This document shows positions 1-10,408 of a DNA stretch of 62,335 nt, in pieces. This stretch comes from a virus, in IMG/VR virus record IMGVR_UViG_3300032770_000023, positions 1 to 62,335 of that record; one strand, given 5' to 3'. The notes beneath the pieces are model-generated. The model made no database searches. It worked only from the letters and a program-made list of their open reading frames with translations, and was not told the DNA's origin. A program made the position numbers and the translations under genes. The stretch's first letter is position 1, and each line of letters starts with the position of its first letter.

Positions 1-3000
1 GAAACGTTGTCGCCATTGAAGACACAGAACTGATAACCCGCTGCCGGAACTGGAGGAGTCACCGTGCAAGTCGAAGTGCAAACATAAATCTGCGAAGGAG
101 CGGAAAGCGAGACCGATGTCCCCGTTGCGAAAGTCACCGCCTTGGAATCAACATAAGCAGTTGTTGCGACCTTAGTGGAGTTGTCGCCTGCCGATTGAGT
201 CGTCGCTGTAGCTGATCCCAAACAAGTCGCAGCCGTACAGGTAATACTTGTATTGGCAGTCAATGTTGTAAAGGTCGCTGCCGCTGGAGTAGTACCACCA
301 ATTACTCCCGGACTTGGCAGAGATGAAGTAGACCCGCCTAGGGATACTGAGGTTCCTGCAATCGTGATGGCAGAATTGGCTAAATCAGCATTTGGAATGG
401 AGTTGTAAGCATATCCAGTATCCGTCCAAGTGCATGTCGTGCTTGAAGTTGCACAATATCCCAGATGCCCTGTCGTAAATACGGTAGCGGGGAAAAGAAA
501 GGTATTCGTGGTGCTGGCCGCCGACCCCAAGACAGTGTGGGCATTCAGGGAACCGTTTGCTAACTGCAAAGTACCTGCAACGCTGTTATCAGTTCCGAGA
601 GAAGGAGTCGCACTCCATCCCGGATCAGCACCTGTGCTTCCAGCGAACAACTGACCCGTAGTTCCTACTGCTGTCGCTACAGCACGAGTGCTTGTTCCTT
701 CGCTGACTACTACTCCATGCGCCGTAGCTCCGACACCGAATCCGCCAGTTCCAACCTGTCGCAGAATTCCATTTGTATCCTGAAGAATTCCGTTCGATGT
801 TCCTTGAGCAAAAGAGGCGAATGGATTCGCTGTGCTTCCTGCTAGAGTGCTGATTCCTACTAGAACTGGCGTTCCAGTGGCCGTCGATGCAGCATTTTCC
901 CCGAACGTGAATGCTGTTTTAGAAGCAGTCGTCAGCGACCAGTTCCAAACTTGAGCGTTGTCCGCATTGTTGATTGAGTTTGCCCCAGTTGCAGCCGTGA
1001 TCTGATCGAGACGTGCTCCAGCGGAAGAAGATGCTGAGATCGTACAATCCGAACGACTTGCACCCGAATTATCTACGCAACTCACTGTTGCGTTTGAACC
1101 GCTGATGAAGTTAACCGACGGTCTCTGAGAAATCGACGAGCCATTACTCAAGATTGTCTGATACGCGGTGCCAAAGATCGCCGCACCGCCGCAATCGATA
1201 AGATTACCGTTGGAATCGAATTTCACGCAATCGCCTAGAGTGGTCGAGCCTGCACCAAATGTGGGAAATTTCGTCGTGTTTCCGGTGACAGTCCCATATG
1301 AGACATTCGAAACGTTACTGCTCGCAGTGCCTACCAACATCGGACCTGTAGCAGCAGGAGCAGTGGATGACGGCTGAAACCAATAACTCGTGAATGACGC
1401 ACTGAGAGGAGCGAGCCAACCGAAAGAATTCGACGGTGGAGACGTCGGATTCGTCGTGTTTCCTACGAGACTCAGCGCTCCTGCATGAACTCCGTCAGAT
1501 GTAGCCGCGAGAGGACCAGCCGAAGCTGTGATTCCACCTGTACCTGAATAAGTCGCCGTAGTTCCATCATCAGTCAGTGCGCTGTTGATGATTGAATTCG
1601 CTCCATTTGATTTCGGAACCGTATTCGTAGTGAGCGAAGTCGATGTCGTGTTCCCTGTTCCCGCAGCCGCCCAACTAGTTTGAACTTTTCCACCACTGGG
1701 CGCAGCAGCTTGAAGCACTTGACCAGCACTCGGATCGGTAGTAGGAAGCACAAAAGTAGAAGGTGTTCCGGCTGCGGTTGCCGCCGCGATAGTAGCTGAT
1801 CCACTCGTTGATCCAACAAACGTGAAGGCGTTGGCCGATACTCCGTTTCCCGTCAAGGCTACTGGAACGCCATTGGAATTCAGGCAATACATCGGCAACG
1901 TAGCATCGGTGATCGTTCGGCTGTTTTGGTCGTCGAGAACCGCGTTTGTAGAGCCGCCTGATTGCTGCTCGATTCCCATGAAGCACGATCCGGAAACCGT
2001 GTTTCCTGTATTGAGAATGTGGATTTGATTAGTATTTGGGCTTGTAGACGGTCCGCTGACTATCGTTGTCACTACCAAGCCCTTCGTGTTTACATCCATG
2101 CCAGTTTCAAGTTGATCGACTGGACCTTCACAGTGAAGTTCGCCTTTCCATTGAACCGCGTTGCCTTCTGAATAAAAGCAGGAGTTTGGTTGATTCGTTG
2201 ATGGACTGTAATTGAACGTCGCCGTAACTCCGCGAAATCCCCGGCCCCCAGATCCATTCCATACCGCAAACGTTGTCGGATTCACGTGAGACGTTGTCGC
2301 AAGAGTCTGTACATACAAATCATCGTAAGGACCGCTTTCGTTCGCGCTCTGCCCGATTTCAAAACATCCAAAGGCAGGATGACGGCAATATGAGGAGCGA
2401 ATCGCTGAGCGCTCTCCTTGATTCAGGTTTTGAATCGCCACCAGACCGTAGACCGTACTCAAATCCACGTTCACATCGTTCAGTTGTGTACCGAATGCCT
2501 GATTAGTTCCAATTCTGATAGGCTGGTAACCTGTTCCGGGAGCCTGTGCCCCGTAACCGAACACCGCAGTCGCAAGATAAAGCGTTGCAGCATTCGCGCA
2601 ATTCGTAAACGAAGTCGGCATGTCAATCGTGAACGAACTTGAACTGGGAACGCTGGCAATCGTGCGGACAACGTTGTTCGACGAACAACTCGGGCTCACC
2701 AGAGCCGCCAATTCATTTACGTAGATGTTTGTTCCTGAAGTCAATCCACTTGTAACTCCGGTGAGCGTGTTCGTTCCTTGTCCAGAGGTAGAGCTTACAG
2801 AAAAACTTCTCACCGGGAACGCCGTCGTGCATCCGCTAACGGGAGTATTCGTTCCAGTGCAAGGCGTGACGAAATGTCCAACCGTGGACGGATATTCAAT
2901 CTTGAAGCCCCACGGCACGATGACAGCCGGAGTTCCAACTCCAGAGGCGCCATCGGTGAAGTTCGTTGCTACGCCGTCGATGTACCAATTCAGCGCGGAA

Positions 3001-4019
3001 CTGAGCAATAATTTACCGTCAACTTCCGTCCCGATCTGCGCTCCCCCATAAAGCATGAGCGTAGTATTGCCATACGCATTGTTTTGTAAGCAGACTTGAT
3101 TTCCAGTGAATCCCTGCGCGTTGTACGTATGACCAGAACCGTTGGCAGCGATGGCCGCTTCGATGGCCGCGCACATATCGGTTCCGGTGTAGATGTTATT
3201 GGTTCCGTCCACTGTTACGGCGTTGGGATAAGACTGAAGCGCACCTCCGATAGCAAGCGTCCCACTTCCGGTGATCGGACCCCCAGTTAGTCCGTTCGAG
3301 CCATCGATGCTCGTCACTGTTCCAGTTCCAGCAGTTCCGCAAGTGCCGTCAGCCTGTAGAACTTTCGTGCCGCTGCACCCTGTGAAGAGGCCGATAATGT
3401 CGGCGCTCGCGGCATCGGAAAGCGCCCCTGTCGTAGTAGTATTTTTGACGATCCCGGTTCCGAGGGTAGCGAGGTTCACGTTCGACGTTCCGAGAGTCAT
3501 CGTTGCGGTATTAGAAACGCCAGTCCCGCCATTCGGAGAAGTAACAGGAGTGACGAGCGAGATCGTTCCTGTTCCACTGATCGGACCACCGGTCAGTCCC
3601 GTTCCGGTAGCAACGCTCGTGACTGTTCCAGAACCTCCGCCACCTCCCCCTTTGCTTCCGGCAGATTGAACTGCCGATTGCATCTTGACGTTCGCTGTGT
3701 TCGTGATTGTAGCTCCCGTCAAGCAGAACAGAGACGAACCGCTGACGAATGCCTGATAAGTCCCGTTCGCGGTGATCGTTGCTTGCGGAGTTGTCGAACT
3801 GTAAGGAGTGACGGCAGTGTTCTGAGCCGGATCGCCGCCAATCGAGAGCGTAGGCTGAATCGTTCCAGACCACGAACCAGTGACGGAGATACCGACTGTT
3901 CCTTGACCAACGGTGCTGATACATGCTGACTGAGTCCCAGTGATCCCCTTCGCGACTGGCACTTGAGCAGCACAGACTCCGCCGAGCAGCAATATAACTG
4001 CTACCGCATTTTTCTTCAT
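1..4019 (-). CDS. Giant tail-fibre-like protein with signal peptide (5' part; continues across the circle join)
   Basis: Reading leftward from ATG 4019 the frame stays open to base 1 (about 1339 codons). It continues without a frame change at base 62335 to a TGA at 62149-62151, about 1401 aa in all. The start follows AGGAGAA by 5 nt. The N-terminus is a Sec-type signal (MKKNAVAVILLLGGVCAAQ). A poly-Gly stretch near residue 125 is followed by two copies of a GTVTS(V/I)...GLTGGPI(S/T)G(T/S)GT motif, and a STKVATTAYVD motif lies near residue 1285. Both motifs are typical of phage fibre proteins. Likely a virion fibre or receptor-binding protein. A signal peptide is unusual for such a protein. 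Codon choice is rich in Ser, Thr, Gly and Ala. Confidence 0.85.
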   Translation of the reverse strand, partial: MKKNAVAVILLLGGVCAAQVPVAKGITGTQSACISTVGQGTVGISVTGSWSGTIQPTLSIGGDPAQNTAVTPYSSTTPQATITANGTYQAFVSGSSLFCLTGATITNTANVKMQSAVQSAGSKGGGGGGSGTVTSVATGTGLTGGPISGTGTISLVTPVTSPNGGTGVSNTATMTLGTSNVNLATLGTGIVKNTTTTGALSDAASADIIGLFTGCSGTKVLQADGTCGTAGTGTVTSIDGSNGLTGGPITGSGTLAIGGALQSYPNAVTVDGTNNIYTGTDMCAAIEAAIAANGSGHTYNAQGFTGNQVCLQNNAYGNTTLMLYGGAQIGTEVDGKLLLSSALNWYIDGVATNFTDGASGVGTPAVIVPWGFKIEYPSTVGHFVTPCTGTNTPVSGCTTAFPVRSFSVSSTSGQGTNTLTGVTSGLTSGTNIYVNELAALVSPSCSSNNVVRTIASVPSSSSFTIDMPTSFTNCANAATLYLATAVFGYGAQAPGTGYQPIRIGTNQAFGTQLNDVNVDLSTVYGLVAIQNLNQGERSAIRSSYCRHPAFGCFEIGQSANESGPYDDLYVQTLATTSHVNPTTFAVWNGSGGRGFRGVTATFNYSPSTNQPNSCFYSEGNAVQWKGELHCEGPVDQLETGMDVNTKGLVVTTIVSGPSTSPNTNQIHILNTGNTVSGSCFMGIEQQSGGSTNAVLDDQNSRTITDATLPMYCLNSNGVPVALTGNGVSANAFTFVGSTSGSATIAAATAAGTPSTFVLPTTDPSAGQVLQAAAPSGGKVQTSWAAAGTGNTTSTSLTTNTVPKSNGANSIINSALTDDGTTATYSGTGGITASAGPLAATSDGVHAGALSLVGNTTNPTSPPSNSFGWLAPLSASFTSYWFQPSSTAPAATGPMLVGTASSNVSNVSYGTVTGNTTKFPTFGAGSTTLGDCVKFDSNGNLIDCGGAAIFGTAYQTILSNGSSISQRPSVNFISGSNATVSCVDNSGASRSDCTISASSSAGARLDQITAATGANSINNADNAQVWNWSLTTASKTAFTFGENAASTATGTPVLVGISTLAGSTANPFASFAQGTSNGILQDTNGILRQVGTGGFGVGATAHGVVVSEGTSTRAVATAVGTTGQLFAGSTGADPGWSATPSLGTDNSVAGTLQLANGSLNAHTVLGSAASTTNTFLFPATVFTTGHLGYCATSSTTCTWTDTGYAYNSIPNADLANSAITIAGTSVSLGGSTSSLPSPGVIGGTTPAAATFTTLTANTSITCTAATCLGSATATTQSAGDNSTKVATTAYVDSKAVTFATGTSVSLSAPSQIYVCTSTCTVTPPVPAAGYQFCVFNGDNV

Positions 4020-4036
4020 GTGTTCTCCTAGAAACT

Positions 4037-5377
4037 TCAATAGCATCTCCAAGCACCGTTCTGTCGCATAGCCATCGCTCCATGACCAGATCCGGCGCAG
4101 CTTTGGCCAGCAACATGTGCATCATCTGCTGTGTTAGTGCAATCTGAACAAAATAGGTATGAACCATTAGTAGCACTGCTGCTGAGAGCACTGAAAATCG
4201 CGGAAGGTGGGATAATTCCGACTCCCGTTCCGGTAGTCGAGAGAGTTTCTTCGCCTTTTTGATTCAGTGTTTGACTGTAAGTGAAGATTGTTGAACCGTT
4301 GCTCGATCCCTGCTGGATACTTTGAGAGTTGCAGGCTCCTGTATAGCAGGCTGCGTCGAGCATCAGGCCAATGGGAGCGGTACCGCGAGCACTCCATATT
4401 CCTACCGGAAATTGAGGATTGGTGCCTGTAGTCCCAGAGAAGGCGATCCCGATGTACGATCCGCTGTTGCTAGCGACGTTCAGCGTTCCCATCACGGGAC
4501 CGGCTGGGGGCGTAAAGGTCGAGGGCCATGGTGAACCAGTTATAAATAGTCCCTGAAATCGAGTAGGGGATGTGTTCGTTCCAGCTCCCATATCGATCTC
4601 GTTTCCGACGCACAATGTTCCCGTAGTGCTGTTCGCTACTGAGCATCCAGAATTCGTTCCCCATGCCGCACTGTTACTTACGAGCGCCTCCCCCACAAAA
4701 AATCCGCCTACTGCATTCGCTGTAGTACCCAACGGACTAGATGTAGCATCGGTAAACCCAAAACCAGCTACTCCATTTCCCTGATGCACGGTAGCTCCGA
4801 CTGGAAGCGTCGTGATTCCAGTGAACGCATCTGTCTCGTAGGGAAATCCAAAAGAGCCGAATACTGTAGATGATCCGATTGACCCAACTTGACTGTAGTT
4901 ATAAAGATTTGGCTGAGTGTTCGTGAAGACTCCAGAATTAACTAAATTCGAAACATTGTTTGGCTGAGTAACACCGAGCGTAATCGTGTACGGACCAAAG
5001 CAATTCGTGCTGCCAACGCATACCGTATAGTCGTATGTTCCCGGTTTTACCCAGAATCCAATGTTACCCAGAGCGTCGCCTGTTGATTGACAAGACGACG
5101 GCTGAGGATCAGGAGTATCTTGAGCACCGTTCGAGCACGCAACTCCTAGAGATGTATACGTCGTTGCATAATTCGTGCAGGGCAATTGATTTGCCGGACT
5201 GTTACACACGGCCAACACGGGAGAATTCGGCGGAGTGTTTGCGATTAAATATGGAACACTGCTTCCTGAAGAAATGCTAGGAATCGAAGTCGAATAACGA
5301 ACATATTGAGCCTGAGCAGCGCATATTCCACTGAGTAGAAATACTGCGAGCAGTTTCAGTTTTATGTTCATCTTCAT
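4037..5377 (-). CDS. Fibre-like secreted protein
   Basis: 446 aa from ATG 5377; an in-frame TTG at 5389 and an ATG at 5371 are alternatives, and no start has a clear ribosome site. The signal peptide is KLKLLAVFLLSGICAAQAQ. The rest is low in charge and rich in Ser, Thr, Gly and Asn, with paired Cys. The C-terminus (SYLFCSDCTN...GHGAMAMRQNGAWRCY) resembles the terminal knob of other environmental phage fibres. It lies 17 nt before the giant fibre gene and is probably co-translated late. Role as receptor-binding or fibre protein is inferred from composition and position between the ejection genes and the tailspike. Confidence 0.75.
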   Translation of the reverse strand: MKMNIKLKLLAVFLLSGICAAQAQYVRYSTSIPSISSGSSVPYLIANTPPNSPVLAVCNSPANQLPCTNYATTYTSLGVACSNGAQDTPDPQPSSCQSTGDALGNIGFWVKPGTYDYTVCVGSTNCFGPYTITLGVTQPNNVSNLVNSGVFTNTQPNLYNYSQVGSIGSSTVFGSFGFPYETDAFTGITTLPVGATVHQGNGVAGFGFTDATSSPLGTTANAVGGFFVGEALVSNSAAWGTNSGCSVANSTTGTLCVGNEIDMGAGTNTSPTRFQGLFITGSPWPSTFTPPAGPVMGTLNVASNSGSYIGIAFSGTTGTNPQFPVGIWSARGTAPIGLMLDAACYTGACNSQSIQQGSSNGSTIFTYSQTLNQKGEETLSTTGTGVGIIPPSAIFSALSSSATNGSYLFCSDCTNTADDAHVAGQSCAGSGHGAMAMRQNGAWRCY

Positions 5378-5416
5378 ATTGATTTTCAATTCTGACCGAC
5401 GCAGATGACTGAATGA

Positions 5417-6784
5417 CTAATCATGTACTCCTATGCAATTAAGAGTTCCGGTCGCAGCTACAGCAGTGAGATTCGCTATCGTGACTGTCGTCTGAGTAGT
5501 CGTCTTGTTCGTAGTGAACAAAACGTAAGGAACGCCCGTAACGGCTCCTGTTTCACCGGAAATCGTACAGGTCACCGTATAGCTCGTATCATCAAATGTC
5601 GCGCCCCATGTGATCGGAGTCGTGCATGTAGAACCAGCAGATGATCCCGTTGTGCAAGCCGAAGTTCGCTGATGCTGAAAACCGTTTCCGTGATTCACCC
5701 CATGAGCGATCAGGACATCACCAGCCGACGCTCCTCCGCTTCCATTGCCGGGAAGTAACTGGATATTTCCTCCGCTGTGTATACCGGATGCAGAATCGGA
5801 AGCTTGAATCACTATCGGCTGTCCAGCGCCAGAAGTAGATTGACTCTTTATGTTGAATTGCACTCCTGCCGGAGACGCTATCGTGTGATCGGTTGAGGAC
5901 ACAAGCAGAGACCCCAACTGCAAAAAGTCCGTTCCGCTTACAGAGGATGTTCCTCCTACGCAAATATCTGCGGTGTTTCCAGCGTTACGCCAGCACTCTT
6001 GATCTCCAGTCGCCAAACGCTCGAATCCTGTAGCAGAAATATTTGACGAAGTGCTTTGAATAGTTCCTACATTCAGGATCGATGTCGTTATCGGCCCGAA
6101 AGTTCCGGGAATGAATGTGCCGGATGATGTCACTCCGGGTCCGATTGCTGTGGCGCTCGTTCCGTCCCAAATGAACTCCTGAGTAGTAGACGTACTCGCA
6201 CTCGATGAAATCGTTATTCCGCCGACAACATTAGAAGGCCAAGCGAATGTATGACCGCCACTTCCATCTTGCGTCAATTGGAAGATGATGTGAGCAGGAG
6301 GCTGTACGCCTACAGCAGTCATAGGAATCGCTGTAGCGTTTCCCGTCAGAGTCATCTTGAACAATTCATTCTCTGCCGTGATCGGAAAGTTCGGTGTCGA
6401 AGAGAACGTCACTGGCGTCACGAGTTGAGACGTTCCGCCCGATATTCCCCTGACTGTGTAGATCGTCGATCCGCTCGCGCAATTCGTCCCGCCTGAAGTC
6501 TTGACGACGTAAGAATAAGCAAGCCCAGTTTGAATCCAGATGTTCGCTGTACCAGCAGCCGAAAGCACGACAGGATTCTGATTTTTGGTTAGACCTGTCG
6601 AGTCAGTGAACGTATCTAGATTATTTGTTGTGCCAGATATATACGTAAAAACGCATCCGAAACCATTCGGCGATCCGTTCTGAGTGACAGAGTAAAAGAC
6701 AGGAGCAGGAGAAAGGATCACGCTCGTCTGAGCACTCATAAAAGCAGCGGAAAGTAGTAGAATTATGAGCGTGAAACTCTTCAT
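5417..6784 (-). CDS. Fibre-like secreted protein
   Basis: 455 aa from ATG 6784, chosen because a signal peptide follows (MKSFTLIILLLSAAFMSAQ). An in-frame GTG at 6877 overlaps the stop of the upstream gene (GTGA) and has GGAGAAAGG before it, so translation may start there and add 31 residues. The body is Ser/Thr/Gly-rich and beta-prone. The C-terminal 80 residues (SYTVTCTISGETGAV...GTLNCIGVHD) look like a small beta-domain at the tip of a fibre. First of three consecutive fibre-like genes after the ejection proteins. Confidence 0.75.
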   Translation of the reverse strand: MKSFTLIILLLSAAFMSAQTSVILSPAPVFYSVTQNGSPNGFGCVFTYISGTTNNLDTFTDSTGLTKNQNPVVLSAAGTANIWIQTGLAYSYVVKTSGGTNCASGSTIYTVRGISGGTSQLVTPVTFSSTPNFPITAENELFKMTLTGNATAIPMTAVGVQPPAHIIFQLTQDGSGGHTFAWPSNVVGGITISSSASTSTTQEFIWDGTSATAIGPGVTSSGTFIPGTFGPITTSILNVGTIQSTSSNISATGFERLATGDQECWRNAGNTADICVGGTSSVSGTDFLQLGSLLVSSTDHTIASPAGVQFNIKSQSTSGAGQPIVIQASDSASGIHSGGNIQLLPGNGSGGASAGDVLIAHGVNHGNGFQHQRTSACTTGSSAGSTCTTPITWGATFDDTSYTVTCTISGETGAVTGVPYVLFTTNKTTTQTTVTIANLTAVAATGTLNCIGVHD

Positions 6785-6873
6785 GATTACCGTCTTCTGG
6801 ATGAGCTTGTATGCTTGCTGGAGATGGCACGCTAACGTGATCGAGTTGATCGGTTTATTTCTTCCTCTAGTCG

Positions 6874-8856
6874 TCACTGTTGCCTTTCTCCGATTAAAGC
6901 GGATGTGGGAATCGCTGAAAGCGAGTTCACGCCCATATTCTTTAAGTCAAGGACGTGAATTGGCGAAGTCGGTTTATTTCCGACGAACACGCTAGGATTT
7001 CTTGGCATCGATGCTCGCGCAGCAGTTTCTCCTCTGACCCAATTCCAAGGCTTCCATCCGAGTTCATCGCGTGCGATGTTTATTCGACCAGTACCGCTGG
7101 GATTGACTTCGACTCCGAGACGACGGGCTAATTCGCTTTTCGTATAGAGTTCCTGAGTCGCATTAGGTCCGAACAATTCATTCAAAAACGAGTGATCGTA
7201 TCCAGCGAGAGTATTCCCCCTGATTCCGAAGCCCTTTGAAGCGATGTCTTGAACAACCTGATTTTTCAGTGGTCCTAAATCGATGCCTTCGTTTTTCAGC
7301 GCCTGAATATCTTCAACGTGCTTTCGTCCGATGATGTTGTCAAGAGCGGTTTGAGAGTCGTTCGCACTCAAAATGCGGTTCAGCGGAGTTCCTTGCGTGT
7401 TGTATTTCTGCTGGATAGCTTTCCACTTAGCTGAAGCATCTCTGAACGATTGCTCGAACGGCGTTCCTTTCGCAGCGTCCATCATCATGTCGTCTACTTT
7501 CGATGTAGCCTGAGAGTAGAGACGACGAGCCGAATCTGGAATCTGACCTGTATAATCTTGCGACTTCTCCCAAAACTCTGTCCGGAGATTCCTCATCGAC
7601 TGAATCGAAGGATTCTTGCCGAGACGATCAGGAGCATCAGCAATGTCGTCCATCGCTTTCGCTACAGCGGGAGTCTGATATTCGGGACGCGCTACTGCCG
7701 CTCCCGGCTGTTTCACGTTGCGCAATCCATCGATCCAAGTCTTCAAGTCTCCCGTGTTTTTCACAGCAAGATTCTGCTGATCCTTTGCGGCCTGAGCATA
7801 AGCAGCGTCAGCGTCGTTCTTCGCCGCTTGCATTGCCATCTTCGTGCTCTCTTGAAGATGAGAACCAGCCATCTGTTTCGTTCCGCCTAGTTGAAAAGGA
7901 TCGGCCCTCTTCGCGAAGTTCTCAACACTCTGCTCGAATCTGAACTTCGCATCCTGCAAAGCATCTTGTAATTGCCGTCCTGCTGGAAGCGTAGTTTTCT
8001 CTCCGACTCCTTGAATCGTTTGCGCCCAAGGTTCTTTCGTAGTCTGAGCGGGCGTCAAATCGATTCCTTCGGCAATCGCTTCATTGATCACGTCTTGATT
8101 CGAAACCCTGAGAGCAGGAATGCGACTCGCAGATGCGGGGAGTTGTGCGGCTTCTGCCGGAGTCTGCATCGCCCCACTCAAGCGCCTCAATCGATTGTGA
8201 CTGTATTGCAACATCTCTTGAACCGGAGTATTCCCTTCGAGCACGTTCTTGCCCATCGCTGCTCCACCAGCGATCTCGCTTCCGGATAGAAGCGCTTTTT
8301 GAACGTCATCTGGATTGCCTTTGACTGCTCCCGGCGCAGCAGTAGCGGCTCCATAGACTCCGTGAGCTAACATCGCGGGAGCAACTATCTCAGGAGCAAC
8401 AGCAGCCGCGATTCCCGTTCCTATCCCTTCTGGGGAAACCGCGCCTGAAACTAAATTCGCGGTATCTTTTCCCGCTCCTAACGCAGCATACTTTGCTTCT
8501 TCTCCGAGAGTCAGTGGGCGGGCTCCCTTGTTTGCTTCAGCCTGAATCTCTTGCTGACGCGCTCCTGCTTCCTTCCCCATCTGCTCGAAAGGAATCTGCA
8601 ATGCTCTGAAAGGATTCGCCTTGATTTGTTCTGATACGTCGCTCGGATTGATGAGACCAGCCTTGTCGCTGTCCGACAATTTGAACGAAAGAACTTTTTG
8701 CTGCTCGTCTTTCGGAAGTTTCGCGAAGTCCTTGATCGGATGCCCATCAGGAAGTGCAGCAAGAACCTTCGTCTGCTCGTCCGGAGGGAGAGCAGTGAAG
8801 TCTTGCAACATCTGCTGCGGATCGCTACTGGTTTGTTGTTGAGGGCCGTCCGCCAT
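6874..8856 (-). CDS. Putative DNA-ejection (pilot) protein, P22 gp16-like position
   Basis: 660 aa; P22 gp16 is about 609 aa. No motif is diagnostic. The protein is helical and Ala/Gln-rich. A Gly/Ala hydrophobic stretch near residues 140-175 could insert in membrane, and long amphipathic helices fill the middle. It overlaps the 3' end of the preceding gene by 32 nt and has no clear ribosome site, suggesting coupling. It is third in a row of three proteins in the order gp7-gp20-gp16 of P22, all of which form the trans-envelope conduit. Assignment rests on order, size and composition. Confidence 0.7.
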   Translation of the reverse strand: MADGPQQQTSSDPQQMLQDFTALPPDEQTKVLAALPDGHPIKDFAKLPKDEQQKVLSFKLSDSDKAGLINPSDVSEQIKANPFRALQIPFEQMGKEAGARQQEIQAEANKGARPLTLGEEAKYAALGAGKDTANLVSGAVSPEGIGTGIAAAVAPEIVAPAMLAHGVYGAATAAPGAVKGNPDDVQKALLSGSEIAGGAAMGKNVLEGNTPVQEMLQYSHNRLRRLSGAMQTPAEAAQLPASASRIPALRVSNQDVINEAIAEGIDLTPAQTTKEPWAQTIQGVGEKTTLPAGRQLQDALQDAKFRFEQSVENFAKRADPFQLGGTKQMAGSHLQESTKMAMQAAKNDADAAYAQAAKDQQNLAVKNTGDLKTWIDGLRNVKQPGAAVARPEYQTPAVAKAMDDIADAPDRLGKNPSIQSMRNLRTEFWEKSQDYTGQIPDSARRLYSQATSKVDDMMMDAAKGTPFEQSFRDASAKWKAIQQKYNTQGTPLNRILSANDSQTALDNIIGRKHVEDIQALKNEGIDLGPLKNQVVQDIASKGFGIRGNTLAGYDHSFLNELFGPNATQELYTKSELARRLGVEVNPSGTGRINIARDELGWKPWNWVRGETAARASMPRNPSVFVGNKPTSPIHVLDLKNMGVNSLSAIPTSALIGERQQ

Positions 8857-10405
8857 GTTTGTTGAACCACTGTTCTGCGGTGGTAGGAGAACCTTGCGAC
8901 GAAGTTTTCTTTGTCTCTGTCGGTTCGTCGCCGTACATATTCCTAAGTATCGAGTTGTTTCCGATACGCGAGTTTTTCTGGGAATTTACCGCGCCCCGGA
9001 TTCCTTCGAGAGATGCCGCTTTTTGTTCCGGACTTTGTTGAGCGCCAATCAGATGTAAAGCCTGGCTACGCGACGTGTCGCTTCCCTGACCACCACCCAT
9101 TACCTTCGAGTAATCATCAGCGACTCCTAGAGCAAGCGCTGCATACTTCGCGATGGGTCCGCTTCCAGTAGATGCCTTGATCCAATCGTCTACAGTATTG
9201 AAGACTGGCAACTTGTGTTCTGGAATATCCTTCGCCGCGTCTTTCAATTGATCGAGCGTTCCTCCCTTATCAGTAAGAGACTTCGCTGATCCAAAGAATG
9301 CGAGATTATTTGGAGATTTCGCAACATTGTAATCGGCATCTGCCTTTGTAGCGTTCCAATTAGGATCAAGTTCTCGCGCAGCGGTGAACGCTTGCTGAGC
9401 GAACGCAGGCTTGCGCGAAGAGACTAATTGAGAAGGGGCAACTGCTCCTGAAACGAGCAACTGAGCGGCAGCCTTAGGATCGCCGTCAGCGATTGCCTGC
9501 TCCGCCGCTTTCTCTGCTTTCGCGAGAGCAAGTTTTGAGGCTTGTACGGCAGGATTCGTCTCCGTTGCAATCGTCTTCTTCTCTTCAAGTTGCGATTTAT
9601 ACGCATCCGTAAGAATCTGTTTCGCGCCTTGAACGTCTCCGCGCTGCAATGCCCCGAGTGCCTGAGACTTTACGAGTCGATTCTGGCCGCCAGTCTGAGC
9701 ATCTCCGTTTGGATCGTAAATCGAATCGACTTGTTGAGAGATGTAATCTGGGGTTATACCCTCAAGCCCTTTTGCTTCAATTTCCTTAATCTTGGCGTTT
9801 GCGTTCGCCTCTCTCCCCTTCGCTGTTGCTTCAGTCGTTTCAGCTTCAGTCTTTTTCTGCGCCATCACAGCAGCAGCACCTTGCTTCAATTTCGCTACAG
9901 AGTCGATTCCAGAACGCAATCCAGCAGCATTCGGAGCGCGTTGAATTTCTAGCAAGTATTGATTCGCTTCGTTGTCGTCGATCAGATGAGCATTTCTCGC
10001 GCTCAATACAGTGTTCATCGCGTGCGAAGCCAATTGCTCATCCGGTACGTTCTCAACGCCTTGAAGTAGATCGCCGAACGATTTCGCGTTCTTGACGTAG
10101 TTGTCTCGCTGTTCTTGAGTCAGTTGCTCGCGCTGTTTCTGAACATCTATTGCATGCTGTTGAATCTGAAGAGCCGCATTTCCTGATCCACCGTTCGCAA
10201 GCGTAGATTTCACGAGAGAGCCGTAGTCGCCACTCGAAGGGTCCCAATCCTTCATCGCAGCCGTCAGAGCTTGCTGATCCTTCAACTGCTGCGTCTGAAT
10301 CTGTTGTTGCTGAAGTGCGCCTTTCAACTGAACGGCGCGTCCGTACTCTTCGAGCGGATTGTTCGTGATGGGCTGAACTGAGAGCGCTACTGGAGGAGCT
10401 GCCAT
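8825..10405 (-). CDS. Putative DNA-ejection protein, P22 gp20-like position
   Basis: 526 aa; P22 gp20 is 471 aa. Strongly helical, with Gln-rich coiled-coil segments (residues 25-45, 80-100) and Ala/Lys/Glu repeats around 180-300. Starts at ATG 10405, three bases after the stop of the gp7-like gene, with GGGAGC 8 nt upstream. No signal peptide. Packaged ejection proteins of P22-like phages are long, helical and poorly conserved, which fits; function is inferred mainly from synteny. Confidence 0.7.
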   Translation of the reverse strand: MAAPPVALSVQPITNNPLEEYGRAVQLKGALQQQQIQTQQLKDQQALTAAMKDWDPSSGDYGSLVKSTLANGGSGNAALQIQQHAIDVQKQREQLTQEQRDNYVKNAKSFGDLLQGVENVPDEQLASHAMNTVLSARNAHLIDDNEANQYLLEIQRAPNAAGLRSGIDSVAKLKQGAAAVMAQKKTEAETTEATAKGREANANAKIKEIEAKGLEGITPDYISQQVDSIYDPNGDAQTGGQNRLVKSQALGALQRGDVQGAKQILTDAYKSQLEEKKTIATETNPAVQASKLALAKAEKAAEQAIADGDPKAAAQLLVSGAVAPSQLVSSRKPAFAQQAFTAARELDPNWNATKADADYNVAKSPNNLAFFGSAKSLTDKGGTLDQLKDAAKDIPEHKLPVFNTVDDWIKASTGSGPIAKYAALALGVADDYSKVMGGGQGSDTSRSQALHLIGAQQSPEQKAASLEGIRGAVNSQKNSRIGNNSILRNMYGDEPTETKKTSSQGSPTTAEQWFNKHGGRPSTTNQ

Positions 10406-10408
10406 AGA

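Noticed and set aside
1-4019. Several rightward ORFs of 70-130 aa over the giant fibre gene
   Set aside because: They are antisense shadows; the minus-strand frame is open through the entire region and has fibre motifs.
6765-6995. Rightward 76-aa ORF with hydrophobic segment
   Set aside because: Antisense to the signal peptide and start region of two leftward genes; no ribosome site.
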